The translations under genes were made by a program, and so were the position numbers. Shown here in pieces: positions 16,274 through 24,006 of a DNA stretch of 64,000 bases. How positions within the stretch are numbered: position 1 is the first letter of the stretch; every line of letters starts with the position of its first letter. The notes below the pieces were generated by a model that saw only the letters and a list, made by a program, of their open reading frames with translations, ran no database searches and had not been told where the DNA came from. Source of the DNA: Saprospirales bacterium (GTDB lineage: Bacteria; Bacteroidota; Bacteroidia; Chitinophagales; Saprospiraceae); the NCBI GenBank assembly GCA_016711045.1, contig JADJTT010000008.1:397879-461878 (forward strand). The letters are read 5' to 3'.

Positions 16274-16281
16274 TATATTTG
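16274..16281 (+). promoter_or_regulatory. -7 promoter box for etfBA
   Basis: TATATTTG is a perfect TAnnTTTG match located 35 bases upstream of the etfB ATG. No clear TTG box is seen 19-21 bases before it. Confidence 0.6.
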
Positions 16282-16316
16282 CGCTGCCATTAATTCAGCT
16301 TTAACCAATTTGCCTT

Positions 16317-17057
16317 ATGAAATTACTCGTCTGTATCAGCAAGACGCCGGATACGACCGCCAAGATTAGTTTCTCAGCGGATAACAAGGAGTTTAACTCC
16401 GCCGGTGTTCAATACATCCTCAACCCCTATGATGAATGGTATTCGTTGGTTCGCGCACTGGAACTCGTGGAGAAACAGAGCGGCACCGTTACGGTTATTC
16501 ACGTAGGCCCGGCAGAAAATGAAACCCTCATTCGCAAAGCGCTCGCCATCGGCGCACACGATGCCGTGCGGATCGATGCCCAACCTTCCAGCGCCCTTTT
16601 TGTAGCCAAACAAATTGCCGAATTTGCCAAGGGACAAGGATACGACGCCATTTTCTGCGGGAAAGAAACCATCGACTATAACGGATCGGAAGTTGGTCCG
16701 ATGATCGCCGAATTGCTCGATCTGCCCTTCCTCTCCTTCGCCAATCACCTCGAGTATGACGGCGCAAAAGCCACCGTCAGCCGGGATATCGGAGATGGTA
16801 CGGAAGTGGTGGAAGTCGAAATGCCCTTTGTCCTCAGTGCCGCCAAAGACCTGGCCGAACAGCGCATTCCCAACATGATGGGGATCATGAAAGCCAAGCA
16901 AAAGCCCCTGCAAGTAGTAGCTCCCGTCCCCTTTGAAGACAAGGTGGAAATTGTAGCCTACGAGCTGCCTCCCGCCAAATCGTCCGTCAAACTGGTCGAT
17001 CCGGAAAATATGGACGAGCTGGTACGGCTGTTGCACGAAGAAGCGAAAGCGATCTAA
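16317..17057 (+). CDS. etfB: Electron transfer flavoprotein beta subunit
   Basis: A 246-residue subunit that binds AMP and, with EtfA, passes electrons from acyl-CoA dehydrogenases to the quinone pool. Family features are MKLLVCISKTPDTTAKI at the start, LNPYDEWYSLVRALEL, TVIHVGPAENETLIRKALAIGAHDAVRI, the nucleotide-binding FCGKETIDYNGSEVGPMIAELL, and the C-terminal recognition-loop region with MGIMKAKQKPL. The full length is present. EtfA begins 22 bases downstream, so the pair forms an operon driven from the TATATTTG box. Confidence 0.94.
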   Translation: MKLLVCISKTPDTTAKISFSADNKEFNSAGVQYILNPYDEWYSLVRALELVEKQSGTVTVIHVGPAENETLIRKALAIGAHDAVRIDAQPSSALFVAKQIAEFAKGQGYDAIFCGKETIDYNGSEVGPMIAELLDLPFLSFANHLEYDGAKATVSRDIGDGTEVVEVEMPFVLSAAKDLAEQRIPNMMGIMKAKQKPLQVVAPVPFEDKVEIVAYELPPAKSSVKLVDPENMDELVRLLHEEAKAI

Positions 17058-17079
17058 TAAACTCAAAAACCAAAAAAAA

Positions 17080-18039
17080 ATGTCAGTATTAGTATACGTT
17101 GAACATCATAATGGCGCATTCAAAAAAGCAGCATATGAGGCAGTGACCTATGGCCGCAAGACCGCCGATGCGTTAGGCATTCCCTGTGTGGCGCTCGTGT
17201 TGGGCGCAGCAGACGGCGCCGGCGAATTGGGCGCTTATGGCGCTACCCGGGTATTGCAGGTGCAGGATCCTGCATTCAGCGCCTTCGATAGCCAGGTATA
17301 TGCCAGCGTCATCGCGCAGGCTGCAGAATCGGTAGGCGCCAAGGTGGTCATCTTGTCGCATTCCGCCGACGGAAAGGCTCTGCTGGGCCGCCTGGCCGTT
17401 CGCCTCGATGCAGGGTCTGTGTCGGGCGCTACGGCTGTGCCGACAACTGAGGGGGGATTCCGGGTGCGCAAAAACGTGTTTTCCGGAAAAGCCATCGCCG
17501 AATATGAACTGACCACCGATAAAAAAGTGATTTCCGTGATGGGCAACTCCATCCCGCCCGAAAAACTGGGCGCTCCGATAAATGTGGAGGCACTATCAGT
17601 AACGGTGCCCACCCCTAAAATTCGGATGGTAGCGATCAAACGTATTGAAGGAAACATCCCCTTGCCCGAAGCAGAAATCGTGGTATCTGCCGGCCGCGGC
17701 TTGAAAGGCCCGGAGCATTGGAATATCGTGGAAGACCTGGGCGATGTGCTCGGAGCTACCCTCGCCTGCTCGCGCCCGGTGGCCGATAGCGACTGGCGCC
17801 CACACCACGAACACGTGGGCCAAACCGGCCTCGTCATTCGCCCCAATTTGTATATCGCCATCGGTATCTCCGGGGCTATCCAGCACCTTGCCGGTGTCAA
17901 TAACTCCAAGGTCATCGTGGTCATCAACAAAGACCCCGAAGCGCCTTTCTTTAAAGCCGCTGATTACGGCGTCGTAGGCGATCTGTTTGAGGTCGTACCA
18001 AGGCTTACGGAGGCTGTGAAGAAGTTTAAGGCTTCTTAA
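17080..18039 (+). CDS. etfA: Electron transfer flavoprotein alpha subunit
   Basis: A 319-residue FAD-binding partner of EtfB. The N-terminal domain (MSVLVYVEHHNGAFKKAAYE) and the C-terminal FAD domain are complete. FAD motifs include VSAGRGLKGPEHWNIVEDL, GATLACSRPVADSDWRPHHE, VGQTGLVIRPNLYIAIGISG, AIQHLAGVNNSKVIVVINKD and EAPFFKAADYGVVGDLFEVVP. It likely feeds electrons from beta-oxidation or branched-chain amino-acid breakdown into respiration. It is followed by a GTTTATAAGG-type repeat and then the rpsO promoter. Confidence 0.95.
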   Translation: MSVLVYVEHHNGAFKKAAYEAVTYGRKTADALGIPCVALVLGAADGAGELGAYGATRVLQVQDPAFSAFDSQVYASVIAQAAESVGAKVVILSHSADGKALLGRLAVRLDAGSVSGATAVPTTEGGFRVRKNVFSGKAIAEYELTTDKKVISVMGNSIPPEKLGAPINVEALSVTVPTPKIRMVAIKRIEGNIPLPEAEIVVSAGRGLKGPEHWNIVEDLGDVLGATLACSRPVADSDWRPHHEHVGQTGLVIRPNLYIAIGISGAIQHLAGVNNSKVIVVINKDPEAPFFKAADYGVVGDLFEVVPRLTEAVKKFKAS

Positions 18040-18049
18040 GGGGCGTTTT

Positions 18050-18130
18050 GAGGTTTATAAGGTTTAGTTTGACAAGTTTAGCTTAATGAATTTAAACTAA
18101 ACCTCCTAAACTTTATAAACCTTATAAACT
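18050..18130. repeat. GTTTATAAGG/AAACTAAACC inverted repeat block
   Basis: GTTTATAAGGTTTAGTTT on the left is answered by AAACTAAACC and CTTTATAAACCTTATAAAC on the right, giving an imperfect AT-rich hairpin after etfA. The units match the block at 309-440, which shows that this is a dispersed family and not local slippage. Confidence 0.7.
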
Positions 18131-18138
18131 TTTTTAAG

Positions 18139-18146
18139 TACCTTTG
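18139..18146 (+). promoter_or_regulatory. -7 promoter box for rpsO
   Basis: TACCTTTG is a perfect match to the Bacteroidota -7 element, 49 bases upstream of the rpsO ATG. The -33 region is only TTTA, at 23 bases spacing. Confidence 0.6.
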
Positions 18147-18195
18147 CGCCGCTGTAACATGATTTTCGTAATCACCAACGGTTTAAAACTACAAA

Positions 18196-18471
18196 ATGGC
18201 AGTTTATTTAACAAAAGAAAAGGAAGCAGAGATCTTTCAAGAGCACGGGGGGAGTGAAAACAACACCGGCTCAATAGAAGGGCAAGTAGCCCTCATCACC
18301 TTTCGCATTAAAAGCCTTTCCGAACATCTCAAGGCAAATAACAAGGACCACTCTTGTCGCCGTTCCCTCCTTCGGTTGGTAGCTCAGCGCAAAAAGCACC
18401 TTAAATATTTAGAGCGCAAGGACATCCAACGCTATAGAGCAATCATTGAGAAGTTAGGCCTTCGCGGTTAA
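18196..18471 (+). CDS. rpsO: 30S ribosomal protein S15
   Basis: A 91-residue primary-binding protein of the small subunit platform that binds 16S rRNA helices 20-22. Family motifs are HGGSENNTGSIEGQVALIT (with the TGS/EGQVA core), LTEHL-like SLSEHLKANNKDHSCRRSLL and the C-terminal LVAQRKKHLKYLERKD. Length and gene order (rpsO before pnp) are conventional. In other bacteria S15 represses its own mRNA through leader structure; I cannot confirm this here. It is followed by a strong hairpin, so pnp is expressed by readthrough or from its own promoter. Confidence 0.96.
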   Translation: MAVYLTKEKEAEIFQEHGGSENNTGSIEGQVALITFRIKSLSEHLKANNKDHSCRRSLLRLVAQRKKHLKYLERKDIQRYRAIIEKLGLRG

Positions 18472-18478
18472 TGAGAAA

Positions 18479-18517
18479 CAAAAGTGTTCTGTGCATGCAG
18501 AACACTTTTGCTTTTTC
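18479..18517 (+). terminator. Hairpin terminator after rpsO
   Basis: A perfect 13-base-pair stem CAAAAGTGTTCTG/CAGAACACTTTTG with a 6-base loop is followed by CTTTTTC, eight bases after the rpsO stop. It could also be an RNase-processing site in an rpsO-pnp transcript. Confidence 0.88.
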
Positions 18518-18582
18518 GATCTCTCCTTCCCCTGGGCATGCAAATGCATCCCTCTTATTCACAATTCTAACGTTCATTTACA

Positions 18583-20823
18583 ATGGGTCAACAAATCCCA
18601 ATTTCGACTTCCTTTCAATTGCCTGACGGCCGGGAGGTAGTCATCGAAACCGGCAAACTTGCCACTCAAGCCGATGGTTCCGTCGTCGTACGTGTCGGCA
18701 ATACCATGCTATTTGCGGTGGTTGTTTCTGCGAAAGAAATGAAAGAAGACCAGAACTTTTTTCCGCTTTCAGTAGATTACCAGGAAAGATTCGCGGCTGC
18801 CGGCCGTATCCCCGGCAACTTCTTCCGCCGGGAAGGAAAACTTTCCGATAACGAAGTGCTGATCTGCCGCCTGGTAGACCGGGCTATCCGCCCGCTCTTC
18901 CCCGATGAATACATGAATGAAACCCAGGTGATCATCAATCTCATCTCGGGCGAAAAAGAAGAATCACCCGATGCGTATGTCGCCCTTGCTGCTTCTGCTG
19001 CATTGTCCGTTTCCAATATCCCCTTTCAGGGCCCCATATCCGAAGTGCGTGTGGCCCGTATCAAAGGCGAATTTCAGGTGAATCCGCGCAAACCCGCGTT
19101 GGACGAGGCAGATATCAACCTCATCATCGCCGCTTCCATGGAGAACGTGGTGATGGTGGAAGGCGAATCGAATGAATGCTCCGAGCGCGACCTGGTTGAA
19201 GCTATCAAAGTGGGACATGAAGCTATTAAAACGCAGATCAAGGCCCAGCTCGACCTGGCCGCTAAAGTCGGCGAAAAAGCGAGTGTGAAACGCGAAGTAA
19301 TACCGGCAGTGGAAGACGAAGACCTCAAAAAGTGGATCGACGACTATGCACGCGCTAAACTCAACGAAGTTGCCCATGGATTTCTCGACAAGGCAGCCCG
19401 TAAAGACCGCTTCTCCGAGATCAAAACCGAAATGGTGGAGGCCCTTACCACCGACCGAGGCGAAGAATACGTGGAGGAAAAAGGCAAGCTGGTCAGCCGC
19501 TATTTCGATAAGCTGAAGAAAGACGTGGTGCGCAAAATGGTGCTCGACGAAAAAGTGCGCCTCGATGGTCGCGGGCTGGAAGATATCCGCCCGATCTGGT
19601 GTGAGGTCAACTACCTGCCTTCCTCGCATGGCTCGGCCATCTTTACGCGTGGAGAAACTCAGGCACTGACCTCCATGACCCTGGGCACCAAGCTCGACTC
19701 GATCATGCTCGACAACGCCCTGGATATGAAGTTTGACCGCTTCATCCTCCACTACAACTTCCCGGGCTTCTCCGTAGGGGAAGTGAAGCCGCAACGCGGA
19801 CCTGGTCGCCGCGAAGTAGGCCACGCCAACCTGGCCAGCCGCTCTTTGCGCAAAGTGCTGCCGGATGTGTTCCCTTACACCATGCGTATCGTCTCCGATA
19901 TCCTGGAAAGTAATGGCTCCTCCTCGATGGCTACCGTCTGTGCCGGCTCCCTGGCGATGATGGATGGTGGGGTACAGTTGAAATCTCCTGTGTCAGGTAT
20001 TGCGATGGGACTGATCGCCGAAGGCGGTAAAGCCGCTGTATTGAGCGATGTCCTCGGCGACGAAGATGCACTCGGCGATATGGACTTCAAGGTTACCGGT
20101 ACCGTAAACGGGATCACGGGTTGCCAGATGGACATCAAGGTCGATGGCATGCCCTACGAGTTGCTCGAGCAAGCCCTCGAACAAGCCCGTCGCGGACGTC
20201 TGCACATCCTCGAGGAAATGAAGAAGACCATCGATGCACCGCGCGAAGATTACAAACCGCACGCTCCGCGTATCGTCGAACTGATCATCGAGAAGAGCTA
20301 TATCGGCGCAGTGATCGGCCCAGGTGGGAAAGTGATCCAGGATATTCAGGAAAGAACAGGTACTTCCATCAATATTGAGGAAGTGGATAATAAAGGCGTG
20401 ATCAACGTCTCCAGCAACAACCTGGAAGGCATTGAGGCGGCGCTTAGGATCATCCGCCAGATTACTTTCACTCCCGAGATGGGTGATGTCTATGAAGCAG
20501 TCGTAAAATCAGTGATGCCTTACGGGGTATTCGTCGAATTCCACGGCAAGAGCGGGCTGCTCCACGTTTCGGAGATGTCGCATAGCCGGATCGACAATGT
20601 CGAAAGTGTCTTCAAGGAAGGCGACCTGGTGAAAGTCAAACTCATCGGGGTCGATCAGAAGACCGGCAAACTGCGCCTGTCGGCAAAAGCCCTCATGCCG
20701 GGCGGCCGGGAAGACAAAGGCGAAGGCAATGATGACCGCGGTGGTAGAGATCGCGGTGGAAATCGCGATGGAGGAGACAGAGGAAGACGCCGCGATGATG
20801 ATAAGCGAGATCATCGCCACTAA
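18583..20823 (+). CDS. pnp: Polynucleotide phosphorylase
   Basis: A 746-residue 3'-5' exoribonuclease that phosphorolyses RNA, a core of RNA turnover. Two RNase PH domains are seen (about 15-145 and 330-545), with GNTMLFAVVVSAKE, the FFRREGK loop, DGRGLEDIRPIWCEV and GRREVGHANLASRSL. The second has catalytic Asp residues in LGDEDALGDMDFKVTGT. KH (about 570-630, IGAVIGPGGKVIQDIQ) and S1 (about 640-705, GVFVEFHGKSGLLHVSEMS) domains follow. The last 35 residues are a low-complexity RG/D tail (GGRDRGGNRDGGDRGRRRDD) typical of Bacteroidota PNPase. All is intact, ended by a strong terminator. Confidence 0.96.
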   Translation: MGQQIPISTSFQLPDGREVVIETGKLATQADGSVVVRVGNTMLFAVVVSAKEMKEDQNFFPLSVDYQERFAAAGRIPGNFFRREGKLSDNEVLICRLVDRAIRPLFPDEYMNETQVIINLISGEKEESPDAYVALAASAALSVSNIPFQGPISEVRVARIKGEFQVNPRKPALDEADINLIIAASMENVVMVEGESNECSERDLVEAIKVGHEAIKTQIKAQLDLAAKVGEKASVKREVIPAVEDEDLKKWIDDYARAKLNEVAHGFLDKAARKDRFSEIKTEMVEALTTDRGEEYVEEKGKLVSRYFDKLKKDVVRKMVLDEKVRLDGRGLEDIRPIWCEVNYLPSSHGSAIFTRGETQALTSMTLGTKLDSIMLDNALDMKFDRFILHYNFPGFSVGEVKPQRGPGRREVGHANLASRSLRKVLPDVFPYTMRIVSDILESNGSSSMATVCAGSLAMMDGGVQLKSPVSGIAMGLIAEGGKAAVLSDVLGDEDALGDMDFKVTGTVNGITGCQMDIKVDGMPYELLEQALEQARRGRLHILEEMKKTIDAPREDYKPHAPRIVELIIEKSYIGAVIGPGGKVIQDIQERTGTSINIEEVDNKGVINVSSNNLEGIEAALRIIRQITFTPEMGDVYEAVVKSVMPYGVFVEFHGKSGLLHVSEMSHSRIDNVESVFKEGDLVKVKLIGVDQKTGKLRLSAKALMPGGREDKGEGNDDRGGRDRGGNRDGGDRGRRRDDDKRDHRH

Positions 20824-20846
20824 CCTTCAACGGACTTGATACCGAA

Positions 20847-20885
20847 AAGGGCGCTACAGCAGTACTGTAGCGCCCTTCTTATTTT
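20847..20885 (+). terminator. Terminator of pnp
   Basis: A perfect 13-base-pair stem AAGGGCGCTACAG/CTGTAGCGCCCTT with a 5-base loop is followed by CTTATTTT, 23 bases after the pnp stop. Confidence 0.9.
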
Positions 20886-21069
20886 CCGGACTGTGACAAA
20901 ATAGCCTTTTTTTCGTCCTTACAAAGGAACGTATACTAACCTCGCTACGTTTAAAAGGCTAGCAGGAGAACTTTTTCAAATGAAAGCGTGTTCCTTGGTG
21001 TGAGAGAAGGCTTAAGCTAATTTTTTCAAAAAGTCAAGTTTTTTTTAAAATGATTCATTCTTTTTCCGG

Positions 21070-21077
21070 TATTTTCG
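21070..21077 (+). promoter_or_regulatory. Possible -7 box for rpoD
   Basis: TATTTTCG matches TAnnTTTG at 7 of 8 positions, 77 bases upstream of the rpoD start, in an otherwise AT-rich leader region (20886-21154) with no gene. Confidence 0.4.
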
Positions 21078-21154
21078 TAGCAGCAGGAGCGACCCGGTGA
21101 AAGACAGTACTCCTACATTATCCCATTTACATATTCAAAACTAAACCCCAAGGT

Positions 21155-22018
21155 ATGCGGCAATTAAAAATTACTAATAAGATCACCACACGGGAAAGCC
21201 TGGCGCTCGATAAGTACCTGAATGATATCGGGAAAATCGATATGCTGACGGCAGACGAAGAGGCTGACCTGGCCAGAAGGATCCGGGCAGGCGACCAATG
21301 GGCATTGGAACGCCTCACCAAGGCCAACCTCCGCTTTGTGGTGTCGGTAGCCAAACAATATCAAAACCAGGGACTTTCCCTCAGTGACCTCATCAACGAG
21401 GGCAATGTCGGCTTGATGAAAGCCGCCAAACGATTCGACGAAACCAAGGGTTTTAAATTTATCTCCTATGCCGTCTGGTGGATTCGCCAATCCATCCTCC
21501 AGGCTATTGTGGAATACTCCCGCATCGTTCGCCTTCCCCTCAATAAGGTGGGCTCCTACAATAAAGTAAACGAAGCGTATCTTGCTTTTATTCAGGAATT
21601 TGAACGCGAACCGACTAACGAAGAATTGGCTGATTTGCTCGAAATGTCGGCTAAGGAAGTCTCCAATATGCTCAAAGGCGGTGGCCGCCACTTGTCGGTC
21701 GACGCCCCGCTTAGTGGGGAAGACGGCGACTCTACCATGCTCGACGTGCTACCCGATGATGACATGAGCCCCGATACGAACCTGATGGAACAATCGCTCA
21801 AGGAGGAAGTCCAGCAAGGCCTTTCCATCCTTTCCCCCAGGGAGGTGGAAGTGCTTTCCGCTTACTACGGACTCAACGGGCACAAACCGCTCACGCTCGA
21901 AGAGATCGGCGAATTGTACGGGCTGACCCGCGAACGGGTTCGCCAGATTAAAGAACGGGCGATCCGGAGACTCCGCAAGTCGTACAACCGGAATGCCCTG
22001 AAATCTTACCTCGGTTAA
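21155..22018 (+). CDS. rpoD: Housekeeping RNA polymerase sigma factor RpoD
   Basis: A 287-residue primary sigma factor, the short form lacking region 1.1 that is universal in Bacteroidota. Region 1.2 reads ESLALDKYLNDIGKIDMLTA. Region 2 has LRFVVSVAKQYQNQGLSLSD and the -7-contacting FKFISYAVWWIRQSILQAI. Region 3 spans about 130-210. Region 4.2 carries the helix-turn-helix TLEEIGELYGLTRERVRQIK. It should recognise the TTG/TAnnTTTG promoters seen in this window. It is monocistronic, closed by a strong terminator. Confidence 0.96.
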   Translation: MRQLKITNKITTRESLALDKYLNDIGKIDMLTADEEADLARRIRAGDQWALERLTKANLRFVVSVAKQYQNQGLSLSDLINEGNVGLMKAAKRFDETKGFKFISYAVWWIRQSILQAIVEYSRIVRLPLNKVGSYNKVNEAYLAFIQEFEREPTNEELADLLEMSAKEVSNMLKGGGRHLSVDAPLSGEDGDSTMLDVLPDDDMSPDTNLMEQSLKEEVQQGLSILSPREVEVLSAYYGLNGHKPLTLEEIGELYGLTRERVRQIKERAIRRLRKSYNRNALKSYLG

Positions 22019-22037
22019 TAAACAGCAGACATAAACA

Positions 22038-22077
22038 CAAAAAGGCCTTCTCATCTCGAGAAGGCCTTTTGTTTTTA
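22038..22077 (+). terminator. Terminator of rpoD
   Basis: Stem AAAAAGGCCTTCTC/GAGAAGGCCTTTT with a 5-base loop is followed by GTTTTTA, 20 bases after the rpoD stop. Confidence 0.92.
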
Positions 22078-22102
22078 GGAACATTCTTCGGAACTTAGAC
22101 CC

Positions 22103-23245
22103 ATGTCTCCAAATACCCACTTTTATAAATTTTTCTTTTATCCCTTGCTGTCTGTCTGCCTGTTGGCCATTGGCTGCGGTAGCGACCCGAACGAGGATAC
22201 CGTTTCGACCGACATGGTCGCCCCGGCGCCGGCGCAGCGAATTACGCTCATATCCAACCTCGACTACCTGCGCATTCGCAAAACGCCCGGCGTCGACGGA
22301 GAGGTGATCACTACGCTTTCAGAAGGCGATACCCTTTACGAAATGGGAGAGGTCAGCGCTTTTACCACGGAAGTGACCCTGCGTGGGATCCGCTTCAATG
22401 AACCCTGGATAAAAGTGCGCACACAGGACAGTCTGTCTGGCTGGGTGTATGGCGGCGGTGTCAATTTCCAACTGGACGACCGCCTCGAATTGACCAACAG
22501 GCTGATGAAGATGCGCCTCCAAACCTTCTTTGGGGAGATCCTGGCCCAGCGCATACTGGACTACCGGGCTGCCTATCGCCAGGCCAAAACCAGCACCGAC
22601 CTGGCTGCCGTTTACCGGGAAGCCGGACAATTGCGCGATACACTCGTGCAGATCTTCGATAAAAAGATTACCGTGATCCAAAAACCCGACCAGACACCCA
22701 ACATCGCCTGGATGGAAGAAGCCATGCCGGGAATGATCACCCAACGAGTGGCCGAAGGCACGGCATTCTACCTGTTTATGGATTATCACCAATGGCTCGC
22801 CAGAAGCCGCCAGACCACAGGAAGCGAGGATAACCAATTTGCAGAGGTATGCCTCACGGCGTTCCACCTCGATAGCATAGAGTACTTCGCTCCCGATTGG
22901 CTCATTCAAACCTCGGATGTGGATTTTTACAGTGAACTGGGGAAAGGGGTACACCAAAAGATGTTGGAAAAGATGAACCAGGCCAGGGCTGCATCCGATC
23001 TGTTCGAACCCGAATACCAGGAATTTAAGTCGAAACTGCTGGCGGATATAACCGGAATGGACGACCTGGCCTATTGGAATGATCAACTAGCCATACTTGG
23101 AGAACTGGATGCGATCCTCGCCGCCGAATACGGGATTTTGACCAACGCGGAAAAAGCTTCGATCCAGACACGCCGCCAACAATTTGAACAACCCGATATC
23201 CATCATATCCGGCTCAATGTCAGAGCCGGGGTGGAGTTAAAATAA
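22103..23245 (+). CDS. SH3b-domain lipoprotein
   Basis: A 380-residue exported protein. The signal peptide ends in the lipobox LAIGC (about Cys25). Residues about 45-125 form a bacterial SH3 domain (LDYLRIRKTPGVDGEVITTL, EGDTLYEMG, EPWIKVRTQDSLSGWVYGG). The remaining 250 residues are helical and have no motif that I recognise. SH3b modules usually bind cell-wall peptides, so a peptidoglycan-associated role is possible. The next gene starts 10 bases downstream, so the two are probably co-transcribed. Confidence 0.8.
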   Translation: MSPNTHFYKFFFYPLLSVCLLAIGCGSDPNEDTVSTDMVAPAPAQRITLISNLDYLRIRKTPGVDGEVITTLSEGDTLYEMGEVSAFTTEVTLRGIRFNEPWIKVRTQDSLSGWVYGGGVNFQLDDRLELTNRLMKMRLQTFFGEILAQRILDYRAAYRQAKTSTDLAAVYREAGQLRDTLVQIFDKKITVIQKPDQTPNIAWMEEAMPGMITQRVAEGTAFYLFMDYHQWLARSRQTTGSEDNQFAEVCLTAFHLDSIEYFAPDWLIQTSDVDFYSELGKGVHQKMLEKMNQARAASDLFEPEYQEFKSKLLADITGMDDLAYWNDQLAILGELDAILAAEYGILTNAEKASIQTRRQQFEQPDIHHIRLNVRAGVELK

Positions 23246-23255
23246 TAGACCCCTC

Positions 23256-23885
23256 ATGGCACCTTTTTCACCCCTGAAATGGCTGGACGACCTGCTCAAT
23301 CCCCTCACCAAGCGTATGGGCCGGGATATGGAGGAGATGCGTCAGGAACTGGCCCCCTGGAAAGAAACCCTGGTTCCACTCGCCCCAAAAGAATGGGAAC
23401 TCCTTTCCAGCTACCATTTCCCGCAGGGCGGTGGGCGCAAGCGCAGGAAAAAAGCACCGGAAAGCGGCCTGTTTGGCACAATCTACCAGGAGCCCGTCGT
23501 GGCCTGGAGCTATAAGGAATATCCAGGCAAGGGAAATCCCGCTATCCTGGTGGCGCGTACCTATGGACAGGAATACCTCTACAAACGCATGGGCCAGGAC
23601 GTGGAGTTGGTGATCGGTCCCTACCTGGTCGGCGTGCTCCTCCCTGACGGCCGCCTGGTTTCTTCCCGAAAAAAAGAACTGTTGGCCAAGATCGGCCAGC
23701 CAAATGGCAATTATCAACCCATCTGGATCTATGGCCGGGAAGCGGGCGCCATAACCCTGCCAGGGGAGTCCCTGGCTCCTTTTCCCAGAGCCTTCGCCTT
23801 CCTGGTGGAAATGAATGATACCGAAAGGGAGCTGTTTCTGGCTGTGGCTATTCTGGAGTTAGTGCGGCAGAAAATGAATAACTAG
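23256..23885 (+). CDS. Hypothetical cytosolic protein
   Basis: A 209-residue soluble protein that I do not recognise. It has no signal peptide or membrane span. Residues about 58-68 are strongly basic (GGGRKRRKKAPE). The rest alternates beta-like segments (VVAWSYKEYPG, AILVARTYGQEYLYK, VELVIGPYLVGVLLPDGRLV) and ends in a hydrophobic helix (ERELFLAVAILELVRQKM). It follows the SH3b lipoprotein closely and is likely in its operon. Base composition and codon use match the neighbours, so I regard it as a real gene of unknown function. Confidence 0.65.
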   Translation: MAPFSPLKWLDDLLNPLTKRMGRDMEEMRQELAPWKETLVPLAPKEWELLSSYHFPQGGGRKRRKKAPESGLFGTIYQEPVVAWSYKEYPGKGNPAILVARTYGQEYLYKRMGQDVELVIGPYLVGVLLPDGRLVSSRKKELLAKIGQPNGNYQPIWIYGREAGAITLPGESLAPFPRAFAFLVEMNDTERELFLAVAILELVRQKMNN

Positions 23886-24006
23886 CTGATGTTACGGCAG
23901 AATGTATAAGGGATTTGGAGGGATTAAAGGGTATTGAATGGGATTGCCTGCCTCACTAATCCCCTCCAATCCCCAAATTATTTCTGACTGCGTAACTCCG
24001 TAATTA

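Noticed and set aside
23886..24006. Possible terminator in the gap before the BNR protein
   Set aside because: There is a loose GGGATTGG/CCAATCCCC pairing but no compact stem with a T-run; not strong enough to call.
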